NCBI RefSeq assembly: GCF_947503855.1
Contig: NZ_CANNFF010000005.1
Location: 162,687-226,686 of the forward strand
Source of the DNA: an uncultured Polaribacter sp.
GTDB lineage: Bacteria; Bacteroidota; Bacteroidia; Flavobacteriales; Flavobacteriaceae
DNA length: 64,000 nt
Direction: 5' to 3'
The position numbers and the translations under genes are program-made. Positions within the stretch are counted from its first letter, which is position 1, and every line of letters begins with the position of its first letter. This document shows, in pieces, positions 27,414 to 37,156 of this stretch. A model generated the notes under the pieces. That model saw only the letters and a list, made by a program, of their open reading frames with translations. It did no database searches and had not been told where the DNA came from.

Positions 27414-28223
27414 ATGAACCTACAAAACGTACAATTGGTAGTTTCTGATATGGATGGAACACTACTAAATTCTAAAGGTGAAGTTAGCAATCAGTTTTTT
27501 AATCTTTTTAAAAAATTACAACAACAAAATATACATTTTTGTGCAGCTAGCGGTAGACAATACAATAGTATTGTAGATAAATTAGCCTCTATAAAAGATG
27601 ATATTTATGTGATTGCAGAAAATGGTGGTATTGCCAAGAAAGGAACCCAAACATTACTTTCTAACTTTTTAAATAACGATAAAATAGTAAATATTATTCC
27701 TATTTTAAGAAATATAAAAGACACAAACATTGTGCTTTGTTCAGAAAAAAAAGCTTTTATAGAAAGTAAAGACACCAAGTTTATCACTCTTTTTCAAGAG
27801 TATTATCATAGCTATACAATTGTAGATGATTTGATGGAAGTAGCAAAAAATACACCTATTTTAAAAATTGCTATGTACCATTTTTCATCTTCAGAAGAAT
27901 ACATTTATCCTAAAATTAAACATTTAAAAAACGAATACTTAATAAAAGTTTCTGGGCAAAATTGGTTAGATATTTCTGATGATAAAGCCAACAAAGGAAA
28001 TGCTTTAAGAGAAGTTCAGAAAATATTAAATGTTACCAAAGAGCAAACCCTTGTTTTTGGAGATTATCATAATGATATAGAAATGTTACAAGAAGCCAAT
28101 TTTTCTTTTGCCATGAAAAATGCGCATAAAGACATTACAAAAATTGCAAATTATAGCACAGCTAGTAACAACGATTTGGGTGTAGAAAAAATTTTAGAAA
28201 AGTTAATTGAATGTAGCCGTTAA
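27414..28223 (+). CDS. HAD-superfamily hydrolase, Cof-type sugar phosphatase
   Basis: This 269-residue protein has the HAD motif I nucleophile sequence SDMDGTLLNS near residue 11, a threonine/serine motif II region (CAASGRQYN), a lysine in the DKANKGNALREV segment, and motif IV GDYHNDIEML near 220. It belongs to the Cof/YidA-like class with a C2B cap, whose members dephosphorylate sugar phosphates and related small molecules in the cytoplasm. It starts three bases after the LacI regulator stop, so the two are co-expressed, which agrees with a carbohydrate role. Confidence 0.9.
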   Translation: MNLQNVQLVVSDMDGTLLNSKGEVSNQFFNLFKKLQQQNIHFCAASGRQYNSIVDKLASIKDDIYVIAENGGIAKKGTQTLLSNFLNNDKIVNIIPILRNIKDTNIVLCSEKKAFIESKDTKFITLFQEYYHSYTIVDDLMEVAKNTPILKIAMYHFSSSEEYIYPKIKHLKNEYLIKVSGQNWLDISDDKANKGNALREVQKILNVTKEQTLVFGDYHNDIEMLQEANFSFAMKNAHKDITKIANYSTASNNDLGVEKILEKLIECSR

Positions 28224-28262
28224 TTACTGTTTTTTTTCTATTCTTATTATCAAACAAAAAAG

Positions 28263-29054
28263 TTACACCTCTATTGCAACCACCAAGCCTTCATTACTTC
28301 GAATATTAAAAACAGTTTCATCTTCAAAAATTAAATACTGACCTTTTATACCCATTAATGTACCCTTATAAGAAGGTGTTTTTTCTAAATTTAAACTTTT
28401 AGGTTTTAGTGGATATTTTTTTACAGGAAAATTTAAGTTCGTTTCAGAATTGTTATTTATATAATATTCTTTAGCTTCTTCTGGTATATATTGGGCTAAC
28501 TTATTACGCCATTCTACCAAATTTTGGTCTTCAATATCATTTTTTAACATTTTGCGCCAGTTGGTTTTATCTGCTACATATTCTTTTAGAGCAACTTCTG
28601 TAATTCCTGCTAAATATCTATTGGGCACTTCTACAATTTCGATGGCTTCGTGTGCACCTTGATCTATCCACCTTGTAGGTACTTGTGTTTTTCTTGTTAC
28701 CCCTACTTTTACATTACTAGAATTAGCTAAATACACAATATGTGGTTGTAATTGCACTGATTTTTCATATGCCAAATCTCTATCTTCTTGGTCTAAATGA
28801 GCTGTACTTAATTCGGGTCTCATAATCCAATCTCCAGCAGAAGGAATATCAAAAAAACAAGACTTACAAAAACCTTGTCTGTAGATTTTTTTTTCTAAAT
28901 GACAGTTTAAACACTCATATCCCACAAATTTTAGGGTAATATTTTTATCTATTAACTGATTCATATTTAAAAAATCAGTTTTCATGTCTAAATAGTACTG
29001 AATTTCAGCCGCATTTTCAGTCATCATTTTTTTTAAAACTCCTTGGTAAATCAT
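28263..29054 (-). CDS. DUF2797 family protein
   Basis: The 263-residue protein has a zinc-ribbon-like cysteine set (CLNCH and GFCKSC, about residues 48-70) and then HIVYLANSSNVKVGVTRKTQVPTRWIDQGA, resembling a GIY-YIG/T5orf172-like fold, and a C-terminal beta domain (GIKGQYLIFED). This matches DUF2797, a family conserved in Bacteroidota and some other bacteria but without an established function. The presumed nucleic-acid-binding fold suggests DNA or RNA metabolism, which is inference. The first ATG fits the family start. It is convergent with the HAD gene and divergent from the GH3 gene. Confidence 0.83.
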   Translation of the reverse strand: MIYQGVLKKMMTENAAEIQYYLDMKTDFLNMNQLIDKNITLKFVGYECLNCHLEKKIYRQGFCKSCFFDIPSAGDWIMRPELSTAHLDQEDRDLAYEKSVQLQPHIVYLANSSNVKVGVTRKTQVPTRWIDQGAHEAIEIVEVPNRYLAGITEVALKEYVADKTNWRKMLKNDIEDQNLVEWRNKLAQYIPEEAKEYYINNNSETNLNFPVKKYPLKPKSLNLEKTPSYKGTLMGIKGQYLIFEDETVFNIRSNEGLVVAIEV

Positions 29055-29136
29055 CTCACAAATTTTAGTATTTTTAAGTTTCAGTATTAAATGTTGTATA
29101 GCTCTAAATCGAAACTAAACAAACTTACGAATTTCT

Positions 29137-30645
29137 ATGGCTTTTCAGATTATCAATTCTATAATTTCTTGGTTTTTAAAGAAACGAAAACATCAAATTG
29201 AATTGTTTTTAAAATATCCTGAAGATGTACAAAATGAATTGCTTTTAAAATTATTAAACAAAGCTAAAAACACAAAACTTGGTAAGGAAAAGGAATTTGC
29301 ATCAATAAAAAATTATAAAGATTTTACTGTAAAAGTACCGATACAAAAATATGAAACGTTTGAACCGTTGATAGAACGTTGCAGAAAAGGAGAACAAAAT
29401 ATTTTTTGGCCATCAGACATTAAATGGTTTGCAAAATCTAGTGGCACTACCAACGCAAAAAGTAAATTTATACCTGTTTCTGACGATGCACTTGAGTATT
29501 GCCACATGAAAGCTGGTAAAGATATGTTGTGTTGGTACATTAACAACAATCCGAAAACGCAACTATTTACAGGTAAAGGTTTGCGTTTAGGTGGAAGCTC
29601 AGAAGTATATCAAGACAATGGTTCTTACTTTGGAGATTTGTCTGCCATTATTATAGAAAATATGCCTTTTTGGGCAGATTTTAGCTCTGCCCCAAGTCAA
29701 GAAGTTGCTTTAATGAGCAATTGGGAAACCAAAATGGATGCCATTATTGATGAAACCATCAACGAAAATATTACCAGTTTAGCAGGTGTACCAAGTTGGA
29801 TGTTGGTTTTGTTAAATAGAGTTTTAGAAAGAACTGGAAAAGATAATATTTTAGAGGTTTGGCCTAATTTAGAGGTCTATTTTCATGGTGGGGTTAACTT
29901 TAACCCTTACAGAGAACAATACAAAAAAATGATTCCTAAAAAGGAGTTTAAGTATTACGAAATTTACAATGCCTCTGAAGGTTTTTTTGCAATTCAAGAT
30001 AGAAACCATTCTAAAGAATTACTATTAATGTTAGATTATGGTATTTTTTATGAATTTATTCCTATGAGCGATTATAATGGAGAAAACTCTAAAACCATTC
30101 CTCTTTCTGAGGTAAAAAAAGACATCGATTATGCTTTGATAATTACTACAAATGGTGGTTTGTGGCGTTATTTAATTGGTGATACCATTCGTTTTACTTC
30201 TTTAGATCCTTATCGAATAAAAATTACAGGACGCACCAAACATTATATTAATGTTTTTGGTGAAGAACTAAACATAGAAAATGTAGAAGATGCCTTAAAA
30301 ATGGCTTGCGAAAAGACATCTGCAACGATTTCTGATTATACTGTGGGACCTATTTTTATGAGTGGCAAAGAAAAAGGTAGCCATGAATGGATTATAGAAT
30401 TTAACAATAAACCAGATTCTATGGGCTATTTTACAGAAGTTCTAGACAATGCCTTAAAATCTATAAATTCTGATTATGAAGCAAAACGTTATTTAAATAT
30501 AACTTTAATGCCACCAAAAGTACACCAAGCAAAACAGGGTTTATTTTACAGTTGGTTAAAGAAAAAGAACAAATTAGGTGGCCAACACAAAGTACCTCGT
30601 TTATCTAATACCAGAGATTTTTTAGAAGAACTTTTAGAGTTGTAA
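29137..30645 (+). CDS. GH3 (auxin-responsive promoter) family acyl-adenylating protein
   Basis: The 502-residue protein shows the features of the GH3 superfamily of ATP-dependent acyl-acid-amido synthetases: the P-loop-like SSGTTNAKSKFIPVS near residue 104, YNASEGFFAIQD near 276, and GLWRYLIGDTIRF near 345 followed by ITGRTKHYINVFGEEL. Plant members conjugate hormones to amino acids. Bacteroidota members are common, but their acyl and amine substrates are unknown. The gene is cytoplasmic and its stop is only three bases from the stop of the convergent polyprenyl synthetase gene. Confidence 0.87.
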   Translation: MAFQIINSIISWFLKKRKHQIELFLKYPEDVQNELLLKLLNKAKNTKLGKEKEFASIKNYKDFTVKVPIQKYETFEPLIERCRKGEQNIFWPSDIKWFAKSSGTTNAKSKFIPVSDDALEYCHMKAGKDMLCWYINNNPKTQLFTGKGLRLGGSSEVYQDNGSYFGDLSAIIIENMPFWADFSSAPSQEVALMSNWETKMDAIIDETINENITSLAGVPSWMLVLLNRVLERTGKDNILEVWPNLEVYFHGGVNFNPYREQYKKMIPKKEFKYYEIYNASEGFFAIQDRNHSKELLLMLDYGIFYEFIPMSDYNGENSKTIPLSEVKKDIDYALIITTNGGLWRYLIGDTIRFTSLDPYRIKITGRTKHYINVFGEELNIENVEDALKMACEKTSATISDYTVGPIFMSGKEKGSHEWIIEFNNKPDSMGYFTEVLDNALKSINSDYEAKRYLNITLMPPKVHQAKQGLFYSWLKKKNKLGGQHKVPRLSNTRDFLEELLEL

Positions 30646-30648
30646 AGT

Positions 30649-31626
30649 TTATATTTTTCTCTCTACAACATAATCTATCATAGTAACTAAAGATTTTTTA
30701 TAGTCGGTTTCTGGAAAGTCATTTAAAATTGCCAATGCTTTTTTTCTATAATCATACATTTGCGCAACTGTGTATTCTATACCTCCATTTTCTTTTACAA
30801 AAGCAATTACTTCTTTAACCCTTTCTTTGTTTTTGTTGTGCTTTTTTATAGAATTGATTAACCAAGCTTTTTCCTTTTTAGAACAGGTATTTAACGAGTG
30901 TATCAATGGTAAGGTCATTTTTTGCTCTTTAATATCTATCCCTGTTGGTTTTCCTATTTTGGCATCAGAGTAGTCAAACAAATCGTCTTTTATTTGAAAA
31001 GCAATCCCAATATATTCGCCAAACTTTCTCATTTGCTGAATGGTATCTTGATTTGCACCTACAGATGCAGCACCAATACCACAACAAGCTGCAATTAAAG
31101 TAGCTGTTTTTTTTCTAATAATATCAAAATAAATAGCTTCTGTGATGTCTAATTTTCTAGCTTTTTCAATTTGAAGCAATTCCCCTTCACTCATTTCTCT
31201 AACAGCGATAGAAATTAGTTTTAAAAGGTCAAAATCTTCATTATCTATAGACAACAATAATCCTTTTGAAAGCATAAAATCTCCTACTAAAACTGCAATT
31301 TTGTTTTTCCAAAGTGCATTTATAGAGAAAAAATCTCTTCTTCTATTACTATCATCAACAACATCATCGTGCACTAAAGTGGCTGTATGTATTAATTCTA
31401 CAACAGAAGCACCTCTGTAAGTACGTTCATCAAAACCACCATTAGAAACCATTTTTGCTACTAAAAAAACAAACATCGGCCGCATTTGTTTTCCTTTTCT
31501 ACGAACAATATAATAGGTAATCCTATTTAAGAGCGGTACTTTAGAAAGCATAGAATCTTTGAACTTTTTCTCAAAGAGTTCCATTTCGTTTTTAATGGGA
31601 AGTTTTATGAATTCTATGGGTTTCAT
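30649..31626 (-). CDS. polyprenyl diphosphate synthase
   Basis: This 325-residue all-helical trans-prenyltransferase contains both aspartate-rich motifs: the first in LVHDDVVDDSNRRR near residues 91-104 and the second in FQIKDDLFDYSD near 213-224. It condenses isopentenyl diphosphate onto an allylic diphosphate in the cytoplasm. The length and motifs fit long-chain synthases that make the side chain of menaquinone, but chain length cannot be read from sequence by eye. It is the last gene of a minus-strand run that starts with rlmN (gaps of 32 and 31 bases). Confidence 0.9.
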   Translation of the reverse strand: MKPIEFIKLPIKNEMELFEKKFKDSMLSKVPLLNRITYYIVRRKGKQMRPMFVFLVAKMVSNGGFDERTYRGASVVELIHTATLVHDDVVDDSNRRRDFFSINALWKNKIAVLVGDFMLSKGLLLSIDNEDFDLLKLISIAVREMSEGELLQIEKARKLDITEAIYFDIIRKKTATLIAACCGIGAASVGANQDTIQQMRKFGEYIGIAFQIKDDLFDYSDAKIGKPTGIDIKEQKMTLPLIHSLNTCSKKEKAWLINSIKKHNKNKERVKEVIAFVKENGGIEYTVAQMYDYRKKALAILNDFPETDYKKSLVTMIDYVVERKI

Positions 31627-31658
31627 TTATTCTAAATCTAGTTAATTTTTAAAATATT

Positions 31659-32150
31659 CTAAAGTATATATCTAACACCAAAAACTAAAACAACTGGAGA
31701 AATATTTATCTGCAAACTAAATCTTTTAGAAGTCTTATAATCTAGTATAAAACCTCCAGATAAATTTATAGGACCAGAATATAAAAATGTATTTCTAAAA
31801 GGAATACCACTTACATTTTGCAGTTTTCCATCGTAACCATACATAAGTCCTAAACCATATATGAAAGATAATTTTTTAAACAATGGTATTTCTCTTTTAT
31901 ATAAGGCTAAAATTGTTAAATCTTCGTAAGAGTTTTTAAAAGCAGCGATTTCAAAACTTTTATAATTATAACCAACATAGTAGGTATCAACAATGCTTCC
32001 ATCTTTTGTATGAACACCAATTGGAAGAAATTTTATTGAAGTCTCTAACTCTTTACCTTTTAATAGTTGCCAAAAAGATTTTTTTTCTTCTTGAGATTTT
32101 ACACTTAAAGTAATAAAAAGTAAAATAGTGGTAATAATTAATCTTTTCAT
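31659..32150 (-). CDS. predicted outer-membrane protein, unknown
   Basis: The 163-residue protein has a signal peptide (MKRLIITTILLFITLSVKSQ) followed by alternating polar and hydrophobic residues with many aromatics (YYVGYNYKSFEI, YGLGLMYGYDGKL, FSLQINISPVVLVFG), the look of a small eight-stranded outer-membrane barrel. I do not recognise a family. It sits between rlmN and the polyprenyl synthetase gene in the same direction with about 31-base gaps. The likely location is the outer membrane. Confidence 0.6.
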   Translation of the reverse strand: MKRLIITTILLFITLSVKSQEEKKSFWQLLKGKELETSIKFLPIGVHTKDGSIVDTYYVGYNYKSFEIAAFKNSYEDLTILALYKREIPLFKKLSFIYGLGLMYGYDGKLQNVSGIPFRNTFLYSGPINLSGGFILDYKTSKRFSLQINISPVVLVFGVRYIL

Positions 32151-32181
32151 AATTTTATTTTTCCTTCAAAAATATAAAAGT

Positions 32182-33219
32182 TTAGCTTTTATTTGCCAAT
32201 TGTCCACATGCTGCATCTATATCTTTACCTCTAGAGCGTCTTACATTTACGGTAATATCATGCATTTCTAAATTAGAAATGTAATTATTTAACGCTGCAT
32301 TACTTGCTTGTTGAAATTGCCCATCATCTATTGGATTGTACTCTATTAAATTTACTTTGCAGGGTACATATTTACAAAAATCTACTAAAGCTTTAATATC
32401 TTCTTTTCCATCATTAATATCTTGCCAAACAACATATTCGTAAGTAATGGCTCTTTTAGTTTTTTCATACCAATATTCTAAAGATTCGCGTAAATCTTGT
32501 AAAGGAAAATTAGTGTTAAATGGCATTATAGACGTTCTAACTTCATCAATTGCAGAGTGTAAGGAAACAGCTAAATTAAATTTTACTTCTTCATCTGCCA
32601 TTTTTTTTATCATTTTTGGCACACCAGAAGTAGATACTGTTATTCTTTTTGATGACATTCCTAAACCTTCAGGAGAAGTTATCATTTCTATAGATTTTAA
32701 GACATTTTTATAGTTCATTAAGGGCTCTCCCATTCCCATAAAAACAATATTAGTAAGTTTATGGTTATGATACAACCTGCTTTGTTTGTCTATAACTACA
32801 ACTTGATCGTAAATTTCATCTGGATTTAAATTACGCATTCTTTTTAAACGTGCTGTTGCACAAAACTTACAATCTAAACTGCACCCTACTTGACTAGAAA
32901 CACAAGCAGTAGTTCTTTTTTCTGTAGGAATTAGCACAGACTCCACAACCAAACCATCGTGTAATTTTATACCATTTTTGATAGTCCCATCTTTACTTTT
33001 TTGCATAGAATCTACCTTAATATGGTTGATTACAAAATTAGCTTCTAACATTTCTCTGGTTTCTTTAGAAATGTTGGTCATGTCTTTAAAAGTGTGCAAA
33101 GATTTACTCCAAAGCCATTCATAAACTTGGTTTCCACGAAAAGCTTTGTCTCCATTTTCTACAAAAAAAGTTCTTAGCTGTTCTTTTGTAAGTGCCCTTA
33201 TGTCTCTCTTATTCGTCAA
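32182..33219 (-). CDS. rlmN: dual-specificity 23S rRNA/tRNA adenine-C2 methyltransferase RlmN
   Basis: This 345-residue radical SAM enzyme has the CxxxCxxC cluster motif in SLDCKFCATARLKRMRNL (about residues 112-125), the GMGEPLMNY segment near 163, and the C-terminal catalytic cysteine in AACGQLA. RlmN methylates C2 of adenosine 2503 in 23S rRNA and adenosine 37 in some tRNAs. The distinctive final ACGQL and the length match RlmN more than Cfr. It begins a probable minus-strand operon, separated from queA by a strong bidirectional hairpin. Confidence 0.95.
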   Translation of the reverse strand: MTNKRDIRALTKEQLRTFFVENGDKAFRGNQVYEWLWSKSLHTFKDMTNISKETREMLEANFVINHIKVDSMQKSKDGTIKNGIKLHDGLVVESVLIPTEKRTTACVSSQVGCSLDCKFCATARLKRMRNLNPDEIYDQVVVIDKQSRLYHNHKLTNIVFMGMGEPLMNYKNVLKSIEMITSPEGLGMSSKRITVSTSGVPKMIKKMADEEVKFNLAVSLHSAIDEVRTSIMPFNTNFPLQDLRESLEYWYEKTKRAITYEYVVWQDINDGKEDIKALVDFCKYVPCKVNLIEYNPIDDGQFQQASNAALNNYISNLEMHDITVNVRRSRGKDIDAACGQLANKS

Positions 33220-33368
33220 GTTGTATTATTTGGTTCTAATAAAATTACGTTTGCAAAAATACATATATATTTTTGATGTTTTTAGAGATACAGCATAAGT
33301 GTGTAAACATTAACATTATCTCAAATTTTTTTATTTTAAAACTAAAATGGTTCATGAAAATCCATAAA

Positions 33369-33398
33369 AAAACTGACAATTTTTCAATTGTCAGTTTT
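33369..33398 (-). terminator. terminator after queA
   Basis: A 13-base perfect inverted repeat (AAAACTGACAATT / AATTGTCAGTTTT) with a four-base loop lies 24 bases downstream of the queA stop and upstream of rlmN. A and T runs on both sides make it work in either direction. Confidence 0.8.
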
Positions 33399-33422
33399 GT
33401 AAATATTTCTAAATCTTGCTGA

Positions 33423-34472
33423 TTAAATAATTAACATTGCATCTCCATAGGTAGAAAACCTATAGCCTTCTTTTACAGCTACTTTGTAAGCTTCCATTAA
33501 AAAGTCGTAACCAGCAAATGCTGCGGCTTGCATCATTAAGGTAGACTTTGGTGCATGAAAATTGGTAATCATACTATTAGCAATACTAAAATCGTAAGGA
33601 GGAAAAATAAATTTATTGGTCCAGCCTTCAAAAGCATTTAATTGCTGATTAGACGACACCGAAGACTCTACAGTTCTCATCACAGTAGTACCTACAGCGC
33701 AAATTCTTCTTTTTTCTGCTTTTGCTTCGTTAATTCTTTTTGCAGCAATTTCTGGAATGATAATTTGTTCAGAATCCATTTTGTGTTTAGACAAATCTTC
33801 TACTTCTACAGAACTAAAAGTACCTAAACCAACGTGTAAAGTCATTTCTGCAAAATCTACTCCTTTAATTTCTAAGCGCTTTAATAAGTGTTTAGAAAAG
33901 TGTAAACCTGCTGTTGGTGCAGCAACTGCGCCTTGGTGTTTTGCAAAAATTGTTTGATAACGTTCTTCATCAGAAGGTTCTACATCTCTGTCTATTTCTT
34001 TCGGTAAAGGTGTTTCGCCTAATTCTAATAATTTTGCTCTAAATTCTTCGTAAGAACCATCGAATAAGAAACGTAAAGTTCGTCCTCTAGAGGTTGTATT
34101 ATCTATAACTTCTGCAACTAAACTATCATCTTCTCCAAAAAACAACTTGTTACCAATTCTAATTTTTCTTGCCGGATCTACTAAAACATCCCACAACCTG
34201 TTTTCTGCATTTAATTCTCTTAATAAGAAAACTTCTATTCTTGCACCTGTTTTTTCTTTGTTTCCAAACATTCTAGCAGGAAAAACTTTGGTATTGTTTA
34301 ACATCATTACATCACCTTCATCAAAGTAATTAATAACCTCTTTAAACAATTTGTGCTCTATAGTACCCTCTTTTTTGTTTAACACCATTAAACGAGATTC
34401 ATCTCTATGTTCTGCAGGGTATTTTGCTAATAATTCTTGTGGTAACTCGAATTCGAAGTTTGATAATTTCAT
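33423..34472 (-). CDS. queA: S-adenosylmethionine:tRNA ribosyltransferase-isomerase QueA
   Basis: The 349-residue protein starts [20 protein letters not shown] and contains [31 protein letters not shown], the [10 protein letters not shown] motif near residue 187, HVGLGTF and the C-terminal [17 protein letters not shown]. These are the conserved elements of QueA, which builds epoxyqueuosine at the wobble position of GUN tRNAs. It lies 73 bases downstream of aroA on the same strand and ends at a strong terminator. Confidence 0.96.
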   Translation of the reverse strand: MKLSNFEFELPQELLAKYPAEHRDESRLMVLNKKEGTIEHKLFKEVINYFDEGDVMMLNNTKVFPARMFGNKEKTGARIEVFLLRELNAENRLWDVLVDPARKIRIGNKLFFGEDDSLVAEVIDNTTSRGRTLRFLFDGSYEEFRAKLLELGETPLPKEIDRDVEPSDEERYQTIFAKHQGAVAAPTAGLHFSKHLLKRLEIKGVDFAEMTLHVGLGTFSSVEVEDLSKHKMDSEQIIIPEIAAKRINEAKAEKRRICAVGTTVMRTVESSVSSNQQLNAFEGWTNKFIFPPYDFSIANSMITNFHAPKSTLMMQAAAFAGYDFLMEAYKVAVKEGYRFSTYGDAMLII

Positions 34473-34545
34473 AAATATATTTTATTATAAAAGCTGCAAA
34501 GATACGATATCGAAATAGGCGTTGTCAAGTGTTTGCCTGTTTAAT

Positions 34546-35775
34546 TTACAGTTTATCTATTTTAATACCAATTTGTTGCATATTTTCCCAAAAATTTTGA
34601 AACGATTTTGTAACCACTTCTGCATTTAAAATTTTGATAGGAACTTTTAAAGCCAAAGGTGCAAAAGCCATAGCCATTCTATGATCATTATACGTTTTTA
34701 CACCAATATTTGTAATAATTTCTGATGATTTTTCTAAATATAAACTCTTATCTGTTACAGAAATACGAGCGCCTAATTTTGTTAATTCTGCTTTTAAAGC
34801 CTCTAACCTATCTGTTTCTTTGATTTTTAAGGTATGTAAGCCTGTTAAATTACAAGAAATGCCCTCAGAAAAACAGGTTACTGCAATGGTTTGAGCAATG
34901 TCTGGTGCATTTTTTAAATCGATTTCTAGGGTGTCTTTTAGGGTTTCTTTTTCTTTTTTTAGGATAATAAAATTATCACCAAAAGAAGTTGTTACCCCAA
35001 AATGTTGGTAAATTTCTACCAAACAAGAATCGCCTTGTAAGCTTTCTTGTTTATAAGCTGATAGTTGAATGGAAGAACCGAGTTCTGCAGAAGCAATAAT
35101 CGAATAAAAATAACTTGCAGAAGACCAATCTGACTCTACAACTACGGTTTGTTTTTTTATGGATGTTTTTGGTGATACTTTAATAACATTTCCACTAAAA
35201 GTAGCATCAATATTTAGTTGATGTAACAAACTTATGGTCATGTTTATATATGGTATAGAAGTAATATCACCCAACAACTCTATCGTTAAACCATTTTCTA
35301 ATTTTGAGGCAATTAATAGTAAAGATGAAATGTATTGGCTACTTACATTTCCGTTAATCTGAACCTTATTTTTAGTAATTTTTGTTCCTTTAACTCTAAT
35401 AGGTGGATAGCCAGTTTTGGCTTCGTAAGAAATTTCTGCACCCAAATCTTTTAAAGCATTTACTAAAATTTCTATGGGTCTGTTTTGCATTCTTTCAGAA
35501 CCCGTTAAAACCACTTCTCTACCTTCTTTTACAGCAAAATATGAAGTTAAAAAACGCATTGCTGTACCTGCATGACCAATATCTACTATTTCTTTATTTG
35601 TAGAAAGTGCATGTTGCATGTGTACAGAATCGTCTGAATCTGATAAATTTTTAATTGAAATTTCTGGAAATAAGTTTTGTAAAATCAGTAATCTATTCGA
35701 TTCACTTTTAGAACCAGAAATAATTATTTCTTCCTTTATTTTTTTATCCTTTAAAACATTTAACAATATGTCCAT
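34546..35775 (-). CDS. aroA: 3-phosphoshikimate 1-carboxyvinyltransferase (EPSP synthase)
   Basis: The 409-residue protein has the two-domain EPSP synthase features: SGSKSESNRLLIL near residue 20, GHAGTAMRFLTSYFA near 68, LTGSERMQNRPI near 90, SSQYISSLLLIA, the LKIKETDRLEAL segment near 312 and DHRMAMAFAPLAL near 359. It transfers the enolpyruvyl group of PEP to shikimate-3-phosphate in aromatic amino acid synthesis. It is shorter than the roughly 430-residue enteric enzymes but complete. The gene is followed by queA. Confidence 0.95.
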   Translation of the reverse strand: MDILLNVLKDKKIKEEIIISGSKSESNRLLILQNLFPEISIKNLSDSDDSVHMQHALSTNKEIVDIGHAGTAMRFLTSYFAVKEGREVVLTGSERMQNRPIEILVNALKDLGAEISYEAKTGYPPIRVKGTKITKNKVQINGNVSSQYISSLLLIASKLENGLTIELLGDITSIPYINMTISLLHQLNIDATFSGNVIKVSPKTSIKKQTVVVESDWSSASYFYSIIASAELGSSIQLSAYKQESLQGDSCLVEIYQHFGVTTSFGDNFIILKKEKETLKDTLEIDLKNAPDIAQTIAVTCFSEGISCNLTGLHTLKIKETDRLEALKAELTKLGARISVTDKSLYLEKSSEIITNIGVKTYNDHRMAMAFAPLALKVPIKILNAEVVTKSFQNFWENMQQIGIKIDKL

Positions 35776-35826
35776 TCTAAAAACTGATTTTAATTCTTAT
35801 TTTAAATTTTAATACAACAACTTACC

Positions 35827-36348
35827 ATGATGAAAAACTACTTTTTATGGCATTTTGTTTGCTAATTTCTGCAAACGCCAAAGTTAATGCACAAAAAAAA
35901 TCTACCAAAGTTTCTAACGAATATTTTAGCGAGGTAAAATAGCGAAATATTGAACCCTTTAGAGGTGGTAGAAGTGCTGCTGATACTGGGGCTTCTGGTA
36001 AAGCCAATCTTTTTTATATGGATTCTACTGGTGGTGGTGTTTGGAAAACCACAGATGCAGGGAACACTTGGCAGAATATTTCTAATGTATTTTTTGGTGG
36101 GCATCTTTAAGTGGCGCAATAACTTTATCAGGTAATTACAAAGTTAAATTGGCTGTGAAAGAAACCAAAATGACTAATAATTTTAATATTTTGAGAAACC
36201 CAACTTTTGAAGCCACAGAAAATGATATGAAAGTACCAAAGAAATAAATGCTGAATTGGTAACATTAAATGCACTATTTGTAAATGGTGTAAAAATACTA
36301 AATCAACAAGTAAAAGAGAGCTGTATTGGTTTGATTCAGCTAGATTAA
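35827..36348 (+). pseudogene. remnant of a BNR/sortilin-like secreted protein, internally deleted
   Basis: One frame (phase of 35832) reads as a signal peptide and mature start (KLLFMAFCLLISANAKVNAQ), then a TAG in place of the usual tryptophan of the motif WRNIxPFRGGR, then ASGKANLFYMDSTGGGVWKT and TDAGNTWQNISNVFFGG. The next frame then resumes with the tail of the same family (SGNYKVKLAVKE, NNFNILRNPTFEATE) and stops soon after. Family members are about 1000 residues, so most of the gene is missing. Further damage includes loss of one A after the start codon. The intact parent is a secreted protein with a BNR beta-propeller and a C-terminal domain. The product is not functional. Confidence 0.75.
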
Positions 36349-36417
36349 CAATTATAATACCTGTTAAAGTATAGTCTAAAAATTTACCACTTTTTCTATT
36401 GCGTTCAAATGGACAAG

Positions 36418-36666
36418 TTACTTCATTTTTTTATTGGTAACCCAAATACCATAAAAAGTACTAATTACTACCTTTAAACCCCAAAAACTTTTCCATTTTC
36501 CGTTGGCAAAATTGGTGGTATTTACTTTTGCAAAATCACCAGCAAAAATATCGCGCCAACTATTCATAAATAAAGAAATTAAGGTTACTAGTATAAAAAA
36601 AGGAATGGCAACTTTTGCAAAGTTTTGCCAAAATGAGGGTTGTTTTATTTTTTGTAAAAAAGTCAT
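36418..36666 (-). CDS. small single-pass membrane protein, unknown
   Basis: The 82-residue protein has one transmembrane helix (about residues 17-34, FAKVAIPFFILVTLISLF), a basic N-terminus and a basic C-terminus ending TNKKMK. I do not recognise the family. It starts one base after the MazG-like gene stop, so it is translated with it. Its only visible clue to function is this coupling. Confidence 0.6.
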   Translation of the reverse strand: MTFLQKIKQPSFWQNFAKVAIPFFILVTLISLFMNSWRDIFAGDFAKVNTTNFANGKWKSFWGLKVVISTFYGIWVTNKKMK

Positions 36667-36667
36667 T

Positions 36668-36994
36668 TTATTTTAATTTTTGGTTGTTTTGATGACGATT
36701 GTGATCTCTTTTTGTTTTAACATCTAATTTTTTCTCAAATGCATCTTGTAAGTTTATTCCTGTTTGATTTGCCAAACACAATACTACAAAAACAACATCT
36801 GCCAATTCTTCTCCTAAGTCTTTATTTTTATCAGATTCTTTTTCGCTTTGTTCTCCATAACGTCTTGCAATAATTCTTGCCACTTCGCCAACTTCTTCTG
36901 TTAATTGCGCCATGTTTGTAAGTTCGTTAAAGTAACGAACTCCATGATTTTTAATCCAATCGTCTACTTGTTTTTGTGCGTTTTTTATGTTCAT
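36668..36994 (-). CDS. MazG-like nucleotide pyrophosphohydrolase
   Basis: The 108-residue protein holds the MazG metal-binding pattern EEVGEVARII near residues 33-42 and, after a basic stretch, GEELADVVFVVLCLA near 62-76 (ExxE...ExxD). Such short single-domain enzymes hydrolyse non-canonical or canonical nucleoside triphosphates to monophosphates and help clean the nucleotide pool. It is cytoplasmic. The next gene starts one base after the stop. Confidence 0.88.
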   Translation of the reverse strand: MNIKNAQKQVDDWIKNHGVRYFNELTNMAQLTEEVGEVARIIARRYGEQSEKESDKNKDLGEELADVVFVVLCLANQTGINLQDAFEKKLDVKTKRDHNRHQNNQKLK

Positions 36995-37156
36995 GTTTGT
37001 AAGTTTTCAAGAACACAAAGTTACAAAGTATAAAAGAGAGTTTGGTTAGAATAATTTAGTTTGTCTCTAAATTTATTTTCTTGTAACTTCACTAAAAGCG
37101 AATATAAGTCATTAAAACGACGTCATATTCGTCTTAAGTTAGCGAAACTCCAAAAA

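Noticed and set aside
35862..36119. Minus-strand frames over the 35.8 kb region
   Set aside because: The plus strand reads as a recognisable decayed BNR-type gene, so the minus-strand frames are shadows.
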